Made by a program: the position numbers and the translations under genes. Below are positions 1 to 11,177 of a stretch of DNA of 64,000 nt, piece after piece. The notes beneath the pieces are model-generated. The model did not search any database. It had not been told where the DNA came from and saw only the letters and a list, made by a program, of their open reading frames with translations. Within the stretch, counting starts at the first letter, position 1. Every line of letters starts with the position of its first letter. Origin of the DNA: Hydractinia symbiolongicarpus (taxonomy: Eukaryota; Cnidaria; Hydrozoa; Anthoathecata; Hydractiniidae); contig NC_079881.1 of NCBI RefSeq assembly GCF_029227915.1, forward strand, positions 3,658,001 to 3,722,000, given 5' to 3'.

Positions 1-990
1 ATTTACAACAGAAAGTTTTCGTTCGCCTAGTTAGACTACGGGTAGCCTAATTAAACTACATCACATCGCCTAACTAAACGACTCCCTAATTAGGTCATGC
101 CGCCTAATTAGGTGTTTACCCTGACTGTATGTGGTAGCAAAGTCCTTAAAAGAACTGTTTTGTTGGTTTTTGATAAAGTTTACTTTATAAATAACTTATA
201 TATAAACCTTAGTAACTCCTTTCTCTTTAAGCGCCTTCTTCCCAACTATCGTTCGCATGGTTTGTTACAAGGAATTGCATTTTGGGAATGTTCCGGGCTA
301 GTTCGGGAAAGTGCGGTCGGTTTCAGGGGTCAACCGCCAATTTTATTTGAAAAGTCGCACGAACTCGCCCGTATATATGCAGGCTTTTGCGGCTTATCAA
401 CACCCTCTTCAACAAACAGATGGAGGCAATAAAATAAAGCAAGCAAAAAATCCACAACACTCTTTTCAGTTTTATGAAAGATTTTGACACTGTTAAGAAT
501 TGAACAGGGGTAAAATGATCCTAACCATAGCTTCTTGATTATTCTTACGGCAAATTGGCAATTCACTTTTAAAGAAGCAATAGTACAGCACAACAGAAAC
601 TTGGAAAACAACAATTTGTAAACATTTTCTAACTGGCTACAAGAAAGATTTTCTAGGTAGCTATAGCTAGCTATACGTAGTTAGATGTTGTTAGGCAATT
701 TTAACGTATAATTACCATCATCTTTTCTTCTTAATTCGTTGATATTTTCATTGATTTTTTGTGGATCAAAGTCGCCCATAACCAAAGGATTTTACAACGC
801 GGTTTTCGGCCTTTCTTTTCTTGTCGTCGAATAACCAGCGCCAATATTCAATTTCGTGATAAATCTACACGATGTTATAGTTGCAAGAAAGAGCAGACCA
901 AGCGAAGAGACGGACCCCTACCTAGGCGCTTCAAAATATGGGTTTAAATAGGACGGCATTTTCAAAAATCTTGTTTGAATACAAAGAACT
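1..990. other. no gene seen; AT-rich, edge of window
   Basis: No coding segment with recognisable motifs. The first 110 bases contain several copies of the short word CCTAATTAG and its variants, which looks like the edge of a dispersed repeat. The short open frames here lack any family resemblance. Confidence 0.5.
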
Positions 991-1420
991 AAAATTTTCG
1001 GCGGAAAAACTTTCGGACACAAATTTTTATTTCAGCGGAAAATTTTCGGACAAGATTTATAAAGTCGAAAAATGTGTGTATAAGTCTTTTGAACGAATTT
1101 TAACCAAATTTCAAAAGTAATGATTACGGAAATTGACACAAAAAAAGGCTAAAAGCATTCAAAGTGTACATTTATTCAATCAAGATCTAAAAAAGGATCT
1201 TCAGTATCCAACTTTATAGATAGAGCCTCAGCCAAATGTGAAAATAACGAAAATAATAAGTTCAAAAACTGCAGTTTTTATTGATTTTCCGATTACCCCG
1301 TATATAATATCTATGCCCTACTCCTCTTTTAAAACAATTAGAAAAACCAAAAATTTTCGGACAAAAAAACTTTCTGCAGACCCAAAAAAATCCGAAAGTT
1401 TTTCCGTCCGAACATTTTCG
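991..1420. repeat. MITE-like element with inverted ends
   Basis: The segment 991-1017 (core CGGAAAAACTTTCGGA) reappears inverted at 1391-1418. The 16-bp core is perfect and the flanking ACGAAAATTTT-like part is imperfect. The interior repeats the ATTTTCGGAC word twice more. No ORF of note lies inside, so a non-autonomous DNA transposon is a reasonable reading. No clear target duplication was found. Confidence 0.4.
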
Positions 1421-3628
1421 TTATTAATGTAAGCACGTTGAATACACCTTTCCCGAATTAGTTTTTTTTAATGTACCGCTGCTATTTCTCAACTTTGTCA
1501 AACAAAATGAATATGATTTTTGAAATCCTCACCTGAGACTTGATAAAATGTGAAATCTTTGGATTCATACAGCAAACAAGCAACATGGTAAAACAGTTTT
1601 TTATTTTATACTAATTCATCTCTGCTTGAAGCAGAAGCTTATCAGTACAAGTCGAAAGTTAAGAAGACCTTAACCATAACATTAACACAACCAAAACAGC
1701 ATTTTCAAATGTCAGATTAAGTTGAAAGTTTCTACACACACCAATTCAATGATTCTGAATATTATCTTAAAGTCAAAACATCAAAATTCTAAAATTTTAA
1801 AAAACATGCAATTCGGGAAATGTGTAGTTTATGCTATTTTATTAGAAAAAAAGCGATTTACCACTTTTAAAAATTCTTTATGTAGGTGAAAAAGACAAGG
1901 AACATGAGGTTACAATCCTTCAAAAAATGTAAACAAATGGGAATATATGAAAAAAAAGAAGAACCAAAAAGAGTTATATAGTTGTTAAAAGTATAATTTT
2001 TATACATTTAAAAACCATATGTTTATAAGATTTTATATGGACTGGGAGAGAGAGATGTGCTTAATTTTGCATAGCTAGCCAGAAGTGGCAATCGCCCTCA
2101 ATAATTTTGCTAATTTTTTTTTTCCGCCTTAACGATCACAACTAACAATGAGATTTTATAATACATAATCATAATTTGCATTCTTTTTACGTCATCTAAA
2201 CTCTTGAATTTGCAAAGAATCTTAACCTTGGGCCTAACTAACGCCATGCGGGGAGACACTAACAATTGCACGACCCTTCACTGCCGAAAGATTTTAGCTT
2301 GCTATGGGACTGGGCAAAAGATGGTAGACAGAGACACAGTTCATTTACAATCAAGTACGGTAGCATCAGATATATAAGATGGTATATAAGATGATAACAT
2401 ATAGATACACAGGCAAATACATGCAGATTTGTAACTGTGTTTTTTCTTGCCACAACTATTTCTTATGCTAAACTCTCCTCTTTTTTAAATCTAACGACAA
2501 ACATGAAGAAAAGTTTCTTTTTGGGGGGGTTGGGCAGCTCAACTGAGCAACTAAACACGTGAATTTATTCACCCCGAGTAAATGACAAGCAACAAGTAAT
2601 TAACAGTCGAGCCAGAAAAATCCAAAAACTAAATGAACATCATGGAGGTATAACATCGAACCTCAGCCAGAGTTTTGTAGCTATTGGTCATAGAAAAGGC
2701 GTGTATACAAACCACAAATATTTACTACAGTCAAACAATCTGCTTGGCGCAATCCACTGTTTTCTTTATTAACTTAACTGTGCATATTGAAAAAATAAAT
2801 TTTTGTTTAATTTCCGCGTAATTTTTATGTCGCAACGTCCATCAATGTTAACGATGTTTAACGACCGCCTTTAGTTTGTCCGACCCACTTAAAATAAACT
2901 CTCTTGGTGTTGATTGGTTGATCAAAAAATTTATGAAAACAAATAAAGGGTCTATCAACTAAGCAATTAAAAATTGTTAAGGGGGTACGTCCAGAAAAAA
3001 CCTATTTTCCGGGAAAAGAGATCTTTTTGCCTATAAAATATATTTAATTGATACAGCTAAAAAATTTAAAAAACAAAATTTCTGCCAAAATTTGCCTCGA
3101 TAGCCCGGGTTTACAGCATAACTTTGCTCAAAAATAAGGAAACTTTGAAACATGATATCTTTAAATTTACTATAGGTATCTACATGACTTTTTCAAAGCA
3201 TGCTGGTTATATATCATTCTATCATTTAAAAAAAATAAATTATAAATTCATAATAAATTTTAAATTATGCATAATTTATTCATCATTAATAAAAGAACTC
3301 ATGTTTGAAAAAGTAAAAAGTTAGATTTTCAAAATGTATAATGTTTATACATGGTGATTCTTTGTTAAATGATCTCTTATATAAATGTTAAAGATACTAT
3401 GAAAATTTCAGAACAATTGCATAATTCCGTCAAAAAATATCATGTCACAAAGTAAAAAATTCCGCTAAAATGTGAAGTCCCTAAAAACGCAAAAGAAAGC
3501 TACTGTAGATATAAAAAACAACAAAACAAATTATGAATTAGCTTAGTCAAACCCTTCTGGTATATATGAAGGCTTTTCATTTTCAGTTTCTTTATCAGCA
3601 TGACCTTTTTTATATTTCTAAGGGTTTT
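1421..3628. other. no gene seen
   Basis: AT-rich non-coding stretch. A G-run sits near 2524. From about 2983 (GGGGGTACGTCC) the sequence changes character and could be the untranslated or terminal part of the Mutator-like relic that follows, but the matching opposite terminus is not visible. Confidence 0.4.
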
Positions 3629-4790
3629 TCATCTTCTTTTGAATTTTTCGCCTGATTTAACCTCCTGGCGCTGAATGCGTTCAATGTTGTGCTCATTAGA
3701 TTTTGAGTCTGTCACCATTCCTGATATCCCAAAAGATTTCAACACATTTTTAACACCTTCAGTGCTATCATTATAATGTAACACTGTAGAGTTTATTGCC
3801 ATTTCTAAATTTTGTTTTCCCATAAAAATGCTTTTGGGACAGCGAGTCCGTACAACAGCATTGAAACTCTCATTCGTGTTCTGGGTTTGACCATGCAAAC
3901 ACTTGGCCAAAAGAGAGTCATCAGAAAGTGCAGTGAATATAGGCCTCAGTAGATCAGATGTCCAAATATCTAAATTGATATGATCCTTATATTTAGAAGT
4001 ACCATGTTGTTTGTCATACCAATATTTGCACCAGGTACTATCATTACAAGGACAAAATCGATGACAAAACTCAGAAATTGTGTAGGCAGTACAATGGAAT
4101 AAAAATTGCCCAAATTGCTTTTTTCATGGCATAAATTTTGTTAGTATTATTCCTTATTGCTAGACCATACCAATTCTGCATACTGTTGATAACACTTTCC
4201 GTCAATTCTTTTCTTCCACTAAGAGAGGTTGCGGTTCCTTTATGGCCTTTTACCAAGTTTCGTAGGCGGGTACCCATTTGCTTTTTTGTGTGACCAACAC
4301 ATTCCAACTTTTCAGGTACGACCCCATATTCTCTATAAGGATCAGACTTTACCACTTGATTAAAATAGGAAGTGTCACCATCTCCAAGGTAGTAAGAATA
4401 TATAATGTTGTTCTTTTTAATCGAACGCCTAAATATTTACACCGCACCTGCTGCTTCTATTGCTCCAGAGGACTGTGTGTGGTTGATATTGCACACATGC
4501 GACGCTTTCCAAGCATTATATCTTGGAGAATTTTTCTTATTTTCTCACATTCTGCAACCCATACAAAATTTTGTCAATGCTTCATAGTCTAAGCATTTAT
4601 CGTCTACAACACCAACGACAAATGCATTCGGGAAGCATGGCCACGCTCCATCAATTTTGACGCACTTGCGTGGTGGGTCACTTTCCTCTCAAACTTAAAC
4701 CATCTCATTTGCAGCACGTTTCATACTTTTTTTAGCAGCCTTGTCAAATGCCATTGATACATCAGCTTGCAATTTTTTAAATGGAGTGCG
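3629..4790 (-). pseudogene. Mutator-like transposase relic
   Basis: Broken reading frames on the minus strand carry successive blocks of the transposase family with a Mutator-like transposase domain, common in cnidarians and arthropods. In coding order they are: a catalytic-type VKIDGAW block (about 4643-4667; the family has DGTW), then CLDYEALTKFCMGC, a DGDTSYFNQVV block, ECVGHTKKQMGTRLRNL (4355-4071 frame), and CLHGQTQNTNESFNAV with RCPKSIF (3910-3629 frame). Frames change between blocks and stops occur, so it is not functional. The upstream end is lost near 4.8 kb, where a Gypsy-type relic on the opposite strand begins. The family assignment is from memory of motifs. Confidence 0.7.
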
Positions 4791-4849
4791 ACTAAATTTG
4801 CAGAGGATGCGGTCGTAATCGACATCAAAATGGACGACAACAATGCCCT

Positions 4850-6500
4850 GCACAAGGGGGACAATGCAACAAATGTGGAAAAATGAACTATTTCAGCAAT
4901 GTATGTGAAAGTTCATCCGCAAACGCTGTTCGTGATGATTCACCTGACCTTCAAAGAGATGAAGATTTTTCGCTTTTGACATCCATCACAACACCAATGG
5001 CCCCGTTATGACTAGATGGAATACCGCATGGGCAGTGGCTCAACAACGAATTGTTACCCAAAAAAGCCCGAACCACCCCCAACAATAGAAGTGGCAATCT
5101 CTTTGAACGTAAAAGCGCATCAGAAATTGGGACATCGTGTGCCAATTAGGCATTCGTGTGAGTCCTATAGGGTTCGTGCTCAAACATGTATCGCAGGACC
5201 TGAATTGCTAAAGCAAAGGAACTGTACAAACAGAGCATTGATACATACGCGCCATCGTTTACAAGCTGTTAACAACGATGGATTAGTCATACGAGGCGCA
5301 GTTATCGCAAATATTTCAATTGCCGGAAAAACTTCTTCTCAGCTTATATATATATGTGACCAGGTTAAGGGATTGTACCTTTCACAAACTGCGCTTAAAC
5401 AACTTTAAATCATCGATGAAAACTTTCCCAACTATACGATCGGTGAAGTGTCAGCATCCACCATGGAGCACCAACCATCCATTGACAATGATGCCCCCTC
5501 CGCACCTCCTTATCATCGCTGCCACAACGAATACAACTACCTGCTACCTTCGAAAATCGCGAGGAAAATCGCGAATACTTTGCTACTAGTGCTTTTAACA
5601 CATGTACCCATCAGAAACCCCAAACCATGACTGGCGAAGCACTTAATGTCACTTTCCTCAACGACCACCATCCGATCGCCGCTCACAAACCGATTCCGAT
5701 ACCGCACCATTGGAAGGACGCCGTCAAAGCTCAGCTCGATGCAGACGTGGCACTGGATATCATTGAACCGGTTCCAGCTGGTACACCAACAACATGGTGT
5801 TCTAGGATGATTAGCGTGCCCAAAAAAGATGGCACGCCTCAACGTACAATTGACCTACAGAATCTGAATGCCGCCACGAGACGCAAAACGCAGCATACTC
5901 CTTTACCTTTCAACGTTATCAGTTTCGTTCCGATCAATCAAAAGAAAACTGTCCTTGATGTGTGGAATGGGTACCACAGTGTGCCATTGTCCCCAAACGC
6001 TAAAGACGCCACCACATTCATCACGGAATACGGGAGGTACCGATATTGCCGTGCCCCCAGGGTTTTCACGCCTCAAACGACGGATATACAAAACGTTTTG
6101 ACGATATCACATCAGACTTCCCACGAGTAACGAGGATCGTTAACGATTCTTTATTATGGGACAACGACATTTCCACGTCATTCTGGCACACCATGCAATA
6201 TATCAAGTTGTGCGCAGACAATGAAATTGTTGTCAATCCTGATAAATTTCATTTTGCCAAAGACACCGTTGAATTTGCCGGCTTCGACGTTACCACAACA
6301 AGATACAAGCCATCGCATAAACTATTAAAAACAATTGCAGAATTTCCCACCCCCACTAATATCACTGGCGTACGATCATGGTTTGGTTTAGTAAATCAAG
6401 TATCATACGCTTTCGCTCAGGCCCAGTGATGAATCCATTCAGAGAGTTGCTACAGCACGGCAGCAGATTTTATTGGGACGAGACACTCGACGCTATCACA
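4850..6500 (+). pseudogene. Ty3/Gypsy-type retroelement relic (gag end, protease, RT)
   Basis: The order of pieces is that of an LTR retrotransposon polyprotein. A zinc knuckle (CNKCGKMNYFSNVC, 4865-4906) has Tyr in place of the usual His. A degraded retropepsin region (5160-5400, AQTCIAGPELL) has lost the active-site DTG. The reverse transcriptase (5627-6130, continuing in another frame from 6046 to 6429) shows TPTTWCSRM, VPKKDGTPQRTIDLQNLN, LDVWNGYHSVPL, FHFAKDTVEFAGF and GVRSWFGLVNQ. A one-base shift lies near the C-run at about 6055-6060. The catalytic YxDD position reads VND-D-like with Asn for the first Asp, so it is dead. RNase H, integrase and LTRs are absent. Confidence 0.85.
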
Positions 6501-6619
6501 AAAACATTGCTCATGCCCATACGCTTTCAAATGTCCCCTTCCTTGATATGTTACGGGTATTTCAAGTCCTAAACCAGCCCCACGATTTTTTTTCTTTCCA
6601 GTAGCAGTACATAATATGG

Positions 6620-6835
6620 TAGATCAGGTAGTAAAAGAAAGTTTGAAAAAGCCTTTCTCAAACCCAGAGGAGCATGCCCTATAACAAATGAATTACGCAT
6701 GATGGAACCATCGTGAGTATCATGAGGATTATCAGTTTCTCGCGTACAAAATAATATTTCTCCATCAAATGGATTACAGATGTTCATATATGCGTGGTAA
6801 CCCCTCACATACGAATTAAAGGAAAAATAATTTTC
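6620..6835 (-). pseudogene. fragment of a HIRAN-like domain ORF
   Basis: The minus-strand frame reads RGYHAYMNI, NPFDGEILFCTRETDNPHD and VIGHAPLGLRKAFSNF in order. This is the pattern 'GE.L.C.RE..NP.D ... VGH.P' seen in uncharacterised HIRAN-like ORFs that accompany transposons in cnidarian genomes. It is short, without a start of its own, and wedged between the Gypsy and Tigger relics, so it is probably debris. Family assignment is tentative. Confidence 0.4.
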
Positions 6836-6943
6836 TTCGCCAATGACACTCGGCGTCGATATTGTCAGTCACTTGCTTAAGAATCATTTCTTCTTTGCTC
6901 AAAACAGTAGCAGCAGTGATATGAAGTAAGCAAGTTCTTCAAT

Positions 6944-7198
6944 ATGTTTGTATCAAGAAAGTTGCAATATGTTTTTTCGAACGTTCGAATCAGAATAGAA
7001 ACACCACGAGAAGTCGAGGATGATTTTGATATTAAACGACCAGAGTTAAAAATAAAGTCAATTCAAGCAGCCTTATCTATTGTCGATGATTTCAACAACT
7101 TTTGTGAAACATTAGGTGATGCTGACTTAGTAAGTGCTTTGAATCTAAAAAATGTTTCACAAACAAAAGTAACAGACCATTTTAGTAAAAAGTTGTAA
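6944..7198 (+). pseudogene. C-terminal fragment of a pogo/Tigger transposase
   Basis: An 84-residue open frame whose tail (KSIQAALSIVDDFNNFC, then QTKVTDHF) matches the C-terminus of pogo/Tigger transposases, which typically end in a helical segment followed by a TKITDFF-type motif. QTKVTDHF also fits the PCNA-binding (PIP) box pattern Qxxhxxaa. The catalytic DDE core and the 5' end are missing. The stop codon TAA (7196-7198) is the target site of the large transposon that follows. The pogo-like 3' terminus is displaced to 11680-11705. Confidence 0.55.
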
Positions 7199-7708
7199 TA
7201 GTGAGGGTTGCTATGTTCTGATATAAAGCTTCGTGTGCACATGTGTGTTAAAAGTGATTTTTTGATTTAAAGTTGTTCCTTAGGTCCCAAATTACCAAAA
7301 AAATATGGGTGGCAAAATTTTTTGTCCCATCGGACCAAATTAGATGACGTCATCACTTTTACAGTCAGCAAAAAAATAATTTCACATTTATATGTCATAT
7401 TATATATCGTTGGAAAGAGGAGATCAAGTGGATCAAAAAAAATGTAAGAACCATGTCTTCAAAACGTAACGTTCGAAAGATATTACTATTCAAACTTTGT
7501 ACAAATTACAGACCGGTAATTTACTGACCCAGCCCAAAAATGACTATAACCTGCTCAATAGCGAAGTTTTTTTGTTGAATTTTAGTATGGTATTGGGTCA
7601 CCCTAATGTCTTTCTGTTTGATCAAAATTTATTGTTCAAATCACTTCAAGAGATAATTTACAGACCAGTAATTTACAGACCAAAGCACGTGTTTAGTTGT
7701 TTACTTTC
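7199..7708 (+). repeat. left long terminal inverted repeat
   Basis: Pairs with 11178-11676 at high identity over about 500 bp; the outermost 40 bp are more diverged. It contains a perfect TGACGTCA palindrome (7345-7352) and repeated ACAGACC words (around 7508, 7659 and 7674) near the inner end, which are candidate transposase-binding sites. Confidence 0.9.
7345..7352. promoter_or_regulatory. CRE/ATF-type palindrome in left TIR
   Basis: Perfect TGACGTCA, the canonical CREB/ATF site. It is conserved in the mirror position of the other TIR. It may serve transcription of the element or binding by its own proteins; function is inferred only. Confidence 0.35.
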
Positions 7709-7791
7709 TTTCTGGCAATTTCACAAAGTTAAAAAAATTGCTGAAAATAATGACAAAAAACAACTTTAGCAATGCTTGTACAATGTTTCAT

Positions 7792-10700
7792 TCACTCATC
7801 ATCACTAGAACTATATTCATCTGACTCGGATTCATCGCTTGCGCCACCACTGTTTTGACACATCGTACATTTACACATGTCAGTGCACAAAAAACCATTT
7901 TTACGGCATTTACATCGGTTGGATATGCAACTTGTTTTGCAATTACAAGAACTTAACTCGATGAGTGCCAACGGTGCAGGAAGTTCATCAGTCATTATGG
8001 GGAATAAGTTACCGACTTCATCTGTATCCCAACCATAATTGACTGCATTCGGAAGTTGTTGAATGAGGATATGCGAGCTTCGTAAAACCATTGAAATGAA
8101 GTGACACCTGAATATTTTGTACTTTAATGCAGCTAATGTTGGTGGCAACATATCAGCATCACACTGGAATTTGGAGAATAAATTCCAACGCAATTGAGAT
8201 AGTGATACCACGTCTGCAGGACATTTATTCCCCTTATACATTGAAACCACGAAACGTTCTAAGCTTTCCAGTGTTTCCAGATTAGGAAGTTCGACAGTAC
8301 TTCCAAGTGTCGATAATGCCAGAACCACCTCATTATCTGCCTGTAAAAAAATCTTCAGCCAAGCAGACTTCGATTTCTTGTTGAAACGCCCAGTTTGGTC
8401 ACACCCTGTGAACGTATGAAAACCAAGAATAGCTTTCGCGTGTACTGCACCAAGGGCTTCAAAGCAATTACGAATATCAATATCACGTAGAGTAGAACCT
8501 CGCCCTGTTCTAAAAATGGTATTTATTGGTAACATCTCATAGTAGTAAATTAGCAGTAGAAACACGTCAGTATCCGGAGAGTAAACAATACAACTGGTGA
8601 AAGGAGATTGTTGTGCAACATCCATAGCATTATATATAAGTGCTGTGTCAGCTTCTTCGTGGTCGTGTATTCTGCAATCAACAAAATTTGATTCCATTTT
8701 AGTATCATAAGTCACTATATACCGAATATGCAATGATGAAAGAGCCTCCATCACTTTCTTTGCCAGGTAGATGGTTAAAGCTTGCTTTGTATCAATGTGG
8801 GAAAGAAATTGCTTGAGACTAATGGATGAAATATTGGTGTTGTCTGATACTTTGTATCGAACTTCATTACCAGATGTACGATGCTTTCTTGTCCGTGCTT
8901 TCAAGGAGTTTTCTATATAGCGATCAAATACCAATCGTATTTCATCACATCCTCTTGAAATTTGTAGTACACGTTCTGTGAAAGCTGATGCGAAATCCTA
9001 AAAAATTAACAGAGTATTTCACAAGTGCGTCAGAAAATTACGTAAGATAGTGATAAATTGAATACATACCTTGCATGTTTTAACTGCCGGTGTTTTTGGA
9101 GTTTGATTCACAACAGCCATTCCATCTATAATGATTACTTTGTTTGTTTCGACTTCTCCAGATAAACCATTGGTCGTTTGTCCTTTGCTGGCTAATTCCT
9201 CTATACCGTGAATCAATTTTGATTTGTCTAAACAAGCCAATGGAATTCCATCAGCACTGAACAAGGCCTTTGGTACAACAGAAAACTCAAAGTTGCCAAT
9301 ACAGTGCTCCAAATCCAACTCGGGACGTTTCCGTGCAGTGATTAAAAATCTTGATAGTAGCGTTTTTTCCTCTTTGAGTTGTATAACTTTATCCCCTACT
9401 CTCTTTTTGATAGATTTTCCAAGATCTTTGAAAGTTACTATTTTCACTTTTTTTTAACGGTACCCATATCGATTTTGTTCCTTTTATCCTCTCCGTGACA
9501 AATTCTTCATAACATTTTGAGCCAATATCAGCATGTTGAAGTATTTGTGAATTGTGAAGAACAGCTTTTGAAACAACATTAAATACACAATCGGATTGTC
9601 GGAAGTTGACATCGAAGTCATCCATGATACAAAGCAATTTATTGACGTTAGAAGCTATCCTGCTACATGTTGAGCCACTCAATTGGTAGTGTTGCTTTCT
9701 TTGATCAACATTGACATTTTGTATATCACAAAACTCTTTCGATAATGATGCAAGTATAGAAGAAACAAGGCAAAATCTGTTCAATGTAGATGATTGTTGT
9801 AACAGTCCTTTTATGCCTCCAGTGACCTTCATTACCTTATTCTCCTGCTCCATTGCGTGATCGGACCCAATGGCAGTGAATGGTATATTGGTTTTGGCAA
9901 TTGCGAAATTCTCTTTCAAGTAGGACCAGGTCTTCATGTCTGTTTCTTTCGGATTCTGTTCTTGATGGAGGTCTTGAAAACACTATGTCCTCAATATTTT
10001 CTGTTAACAAGTGCTTTAAATATCGCTTGTAATTGATTTGGTTGCTTTCGGAGTTTCCCATTAAGTTGTTGTATGTATAGTTAACATCGTTCATACTTAT
10101 TACGTTGTCGTGTGATTCCCCCAATAAATGTTTGATTATGTTAATTATTTCAACATCTGCAAGTGCGCGGTCTGTATCTTCCATATTTTGTAGCTGTGAT
10201 ATGTCTTGATGTAATGCTAAAGCCTCTCTCTGAACCTTCACCCAACATGCTAAATGATATTGGGCATCATTTGCTATAGCATCAGCGTTAGGAATATTGT
10301 TCATACGGATGAAAAATGATTTATTTGCTATAAGCTTCGAGACCTCCAGCATCTTTGTTGCTACTGTCTTAGACATAACTTTATGTATCTTTCCTCCCCT
10401 TTTTGACAAATAATGCAAAGGTGTTTTTGAAACATAATTCCACTTGAGCGCAATGTTTTTTTTTCATTTTGTTTCACAGATACAACAAATGATGGGCTAA
10501 AACTGTCCGAAGACTCTTTTGATACTGGCCGTTTCTTTAACCTGTCTATCTCTGTTTTATTTGTGGCCATTTTGTAACAATCAGAATGGTATGAAGACTT
10601 TCCTTCAACAAGCTGTACAATATCATATGACTTCAGTTTTTCCCAACAACCTAGATACTTCGAATCACCACAACTCTTTCCTCCAGACATGATAATAACT

Positions 10701-10922
10701 TTTTCAAATACTGCTCTTTTGGGTTGCCAACATTCTAAACAAAATATGACATCTTGGTCAAAGTATCAAACAAAAATCTTTCTCTCAAAAATCTCAGAAC
10801 TCAGAACAGGAATGGGAAAAAATGTTTAAGTAAGGCGGTACCTTTTTTGATGTATCTTTCTGACACACTATACATTTCCCAAAATCCAGCACATTTATTG
10901 TTTTTACACAGTTAACATCCAT
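7792..10922 (-). pseudogene. zinc-finger / FEN-like nuclease transposase ORF with CXC tail
   Basis: Coding pieces run from 10922 down to 7792. The N-terminal part has CxxC...HxxxC modules (CIVCQKD near 10865, YHSDCYK, CIICQK, QYHLACW). A middle block reads AIGSDHAMEQENKVMK with a preceding LKENFAIAK. The nuclease follows: FSVVPKALF, IIIDGMAVVN (Asp at 9124-9126), a 72-bp GT-AG intron (8998-9069), VFDRYIENSLKAR, HEEADTALI, SPDTDVFLLL and FHTFTGCDQTGRF. The C-terminus (about residues 329-360 of the last ORF) has nine cysteines in a CxC-type array, then an acidic Ser/Asp tail. The acidic motifs follow the order of FEN1/XPG enzymes. Frames shift near 10400 (A/G run), about 9960-10000 and the A8 run near 9449-9456. 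Compared with my memory of related proteins, a section before the EQEN block is deleted. Probably inactive. Confidence 0.7.
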
Positions 10923-11177
10923 TTTAATTCGGTCTATTCATTTTATTATTATGCATGTATGTCTATACTATAAACTTCACATTACACTTCACTAACACTT
11001 CGAAATTAAACAGTCTAGCTATGAAATTGAACAATAGAATGTTTTCTAGAAATAGAACATTCGAATTCTATGTCTATGTCTATGAAATCGAACAATTATA
11101 AAACAAAACTTGTTATTATACTGATACTAATACATACAAAATGTCTAAGTGAAATTCGCTACTTGCTTTTCAAAACT

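Noticed and set aside
112-614. Opposite-strand open frames near the left edge
   Set aside because: No family motifs, low-complexity residues, and overlapping frames on both strands.
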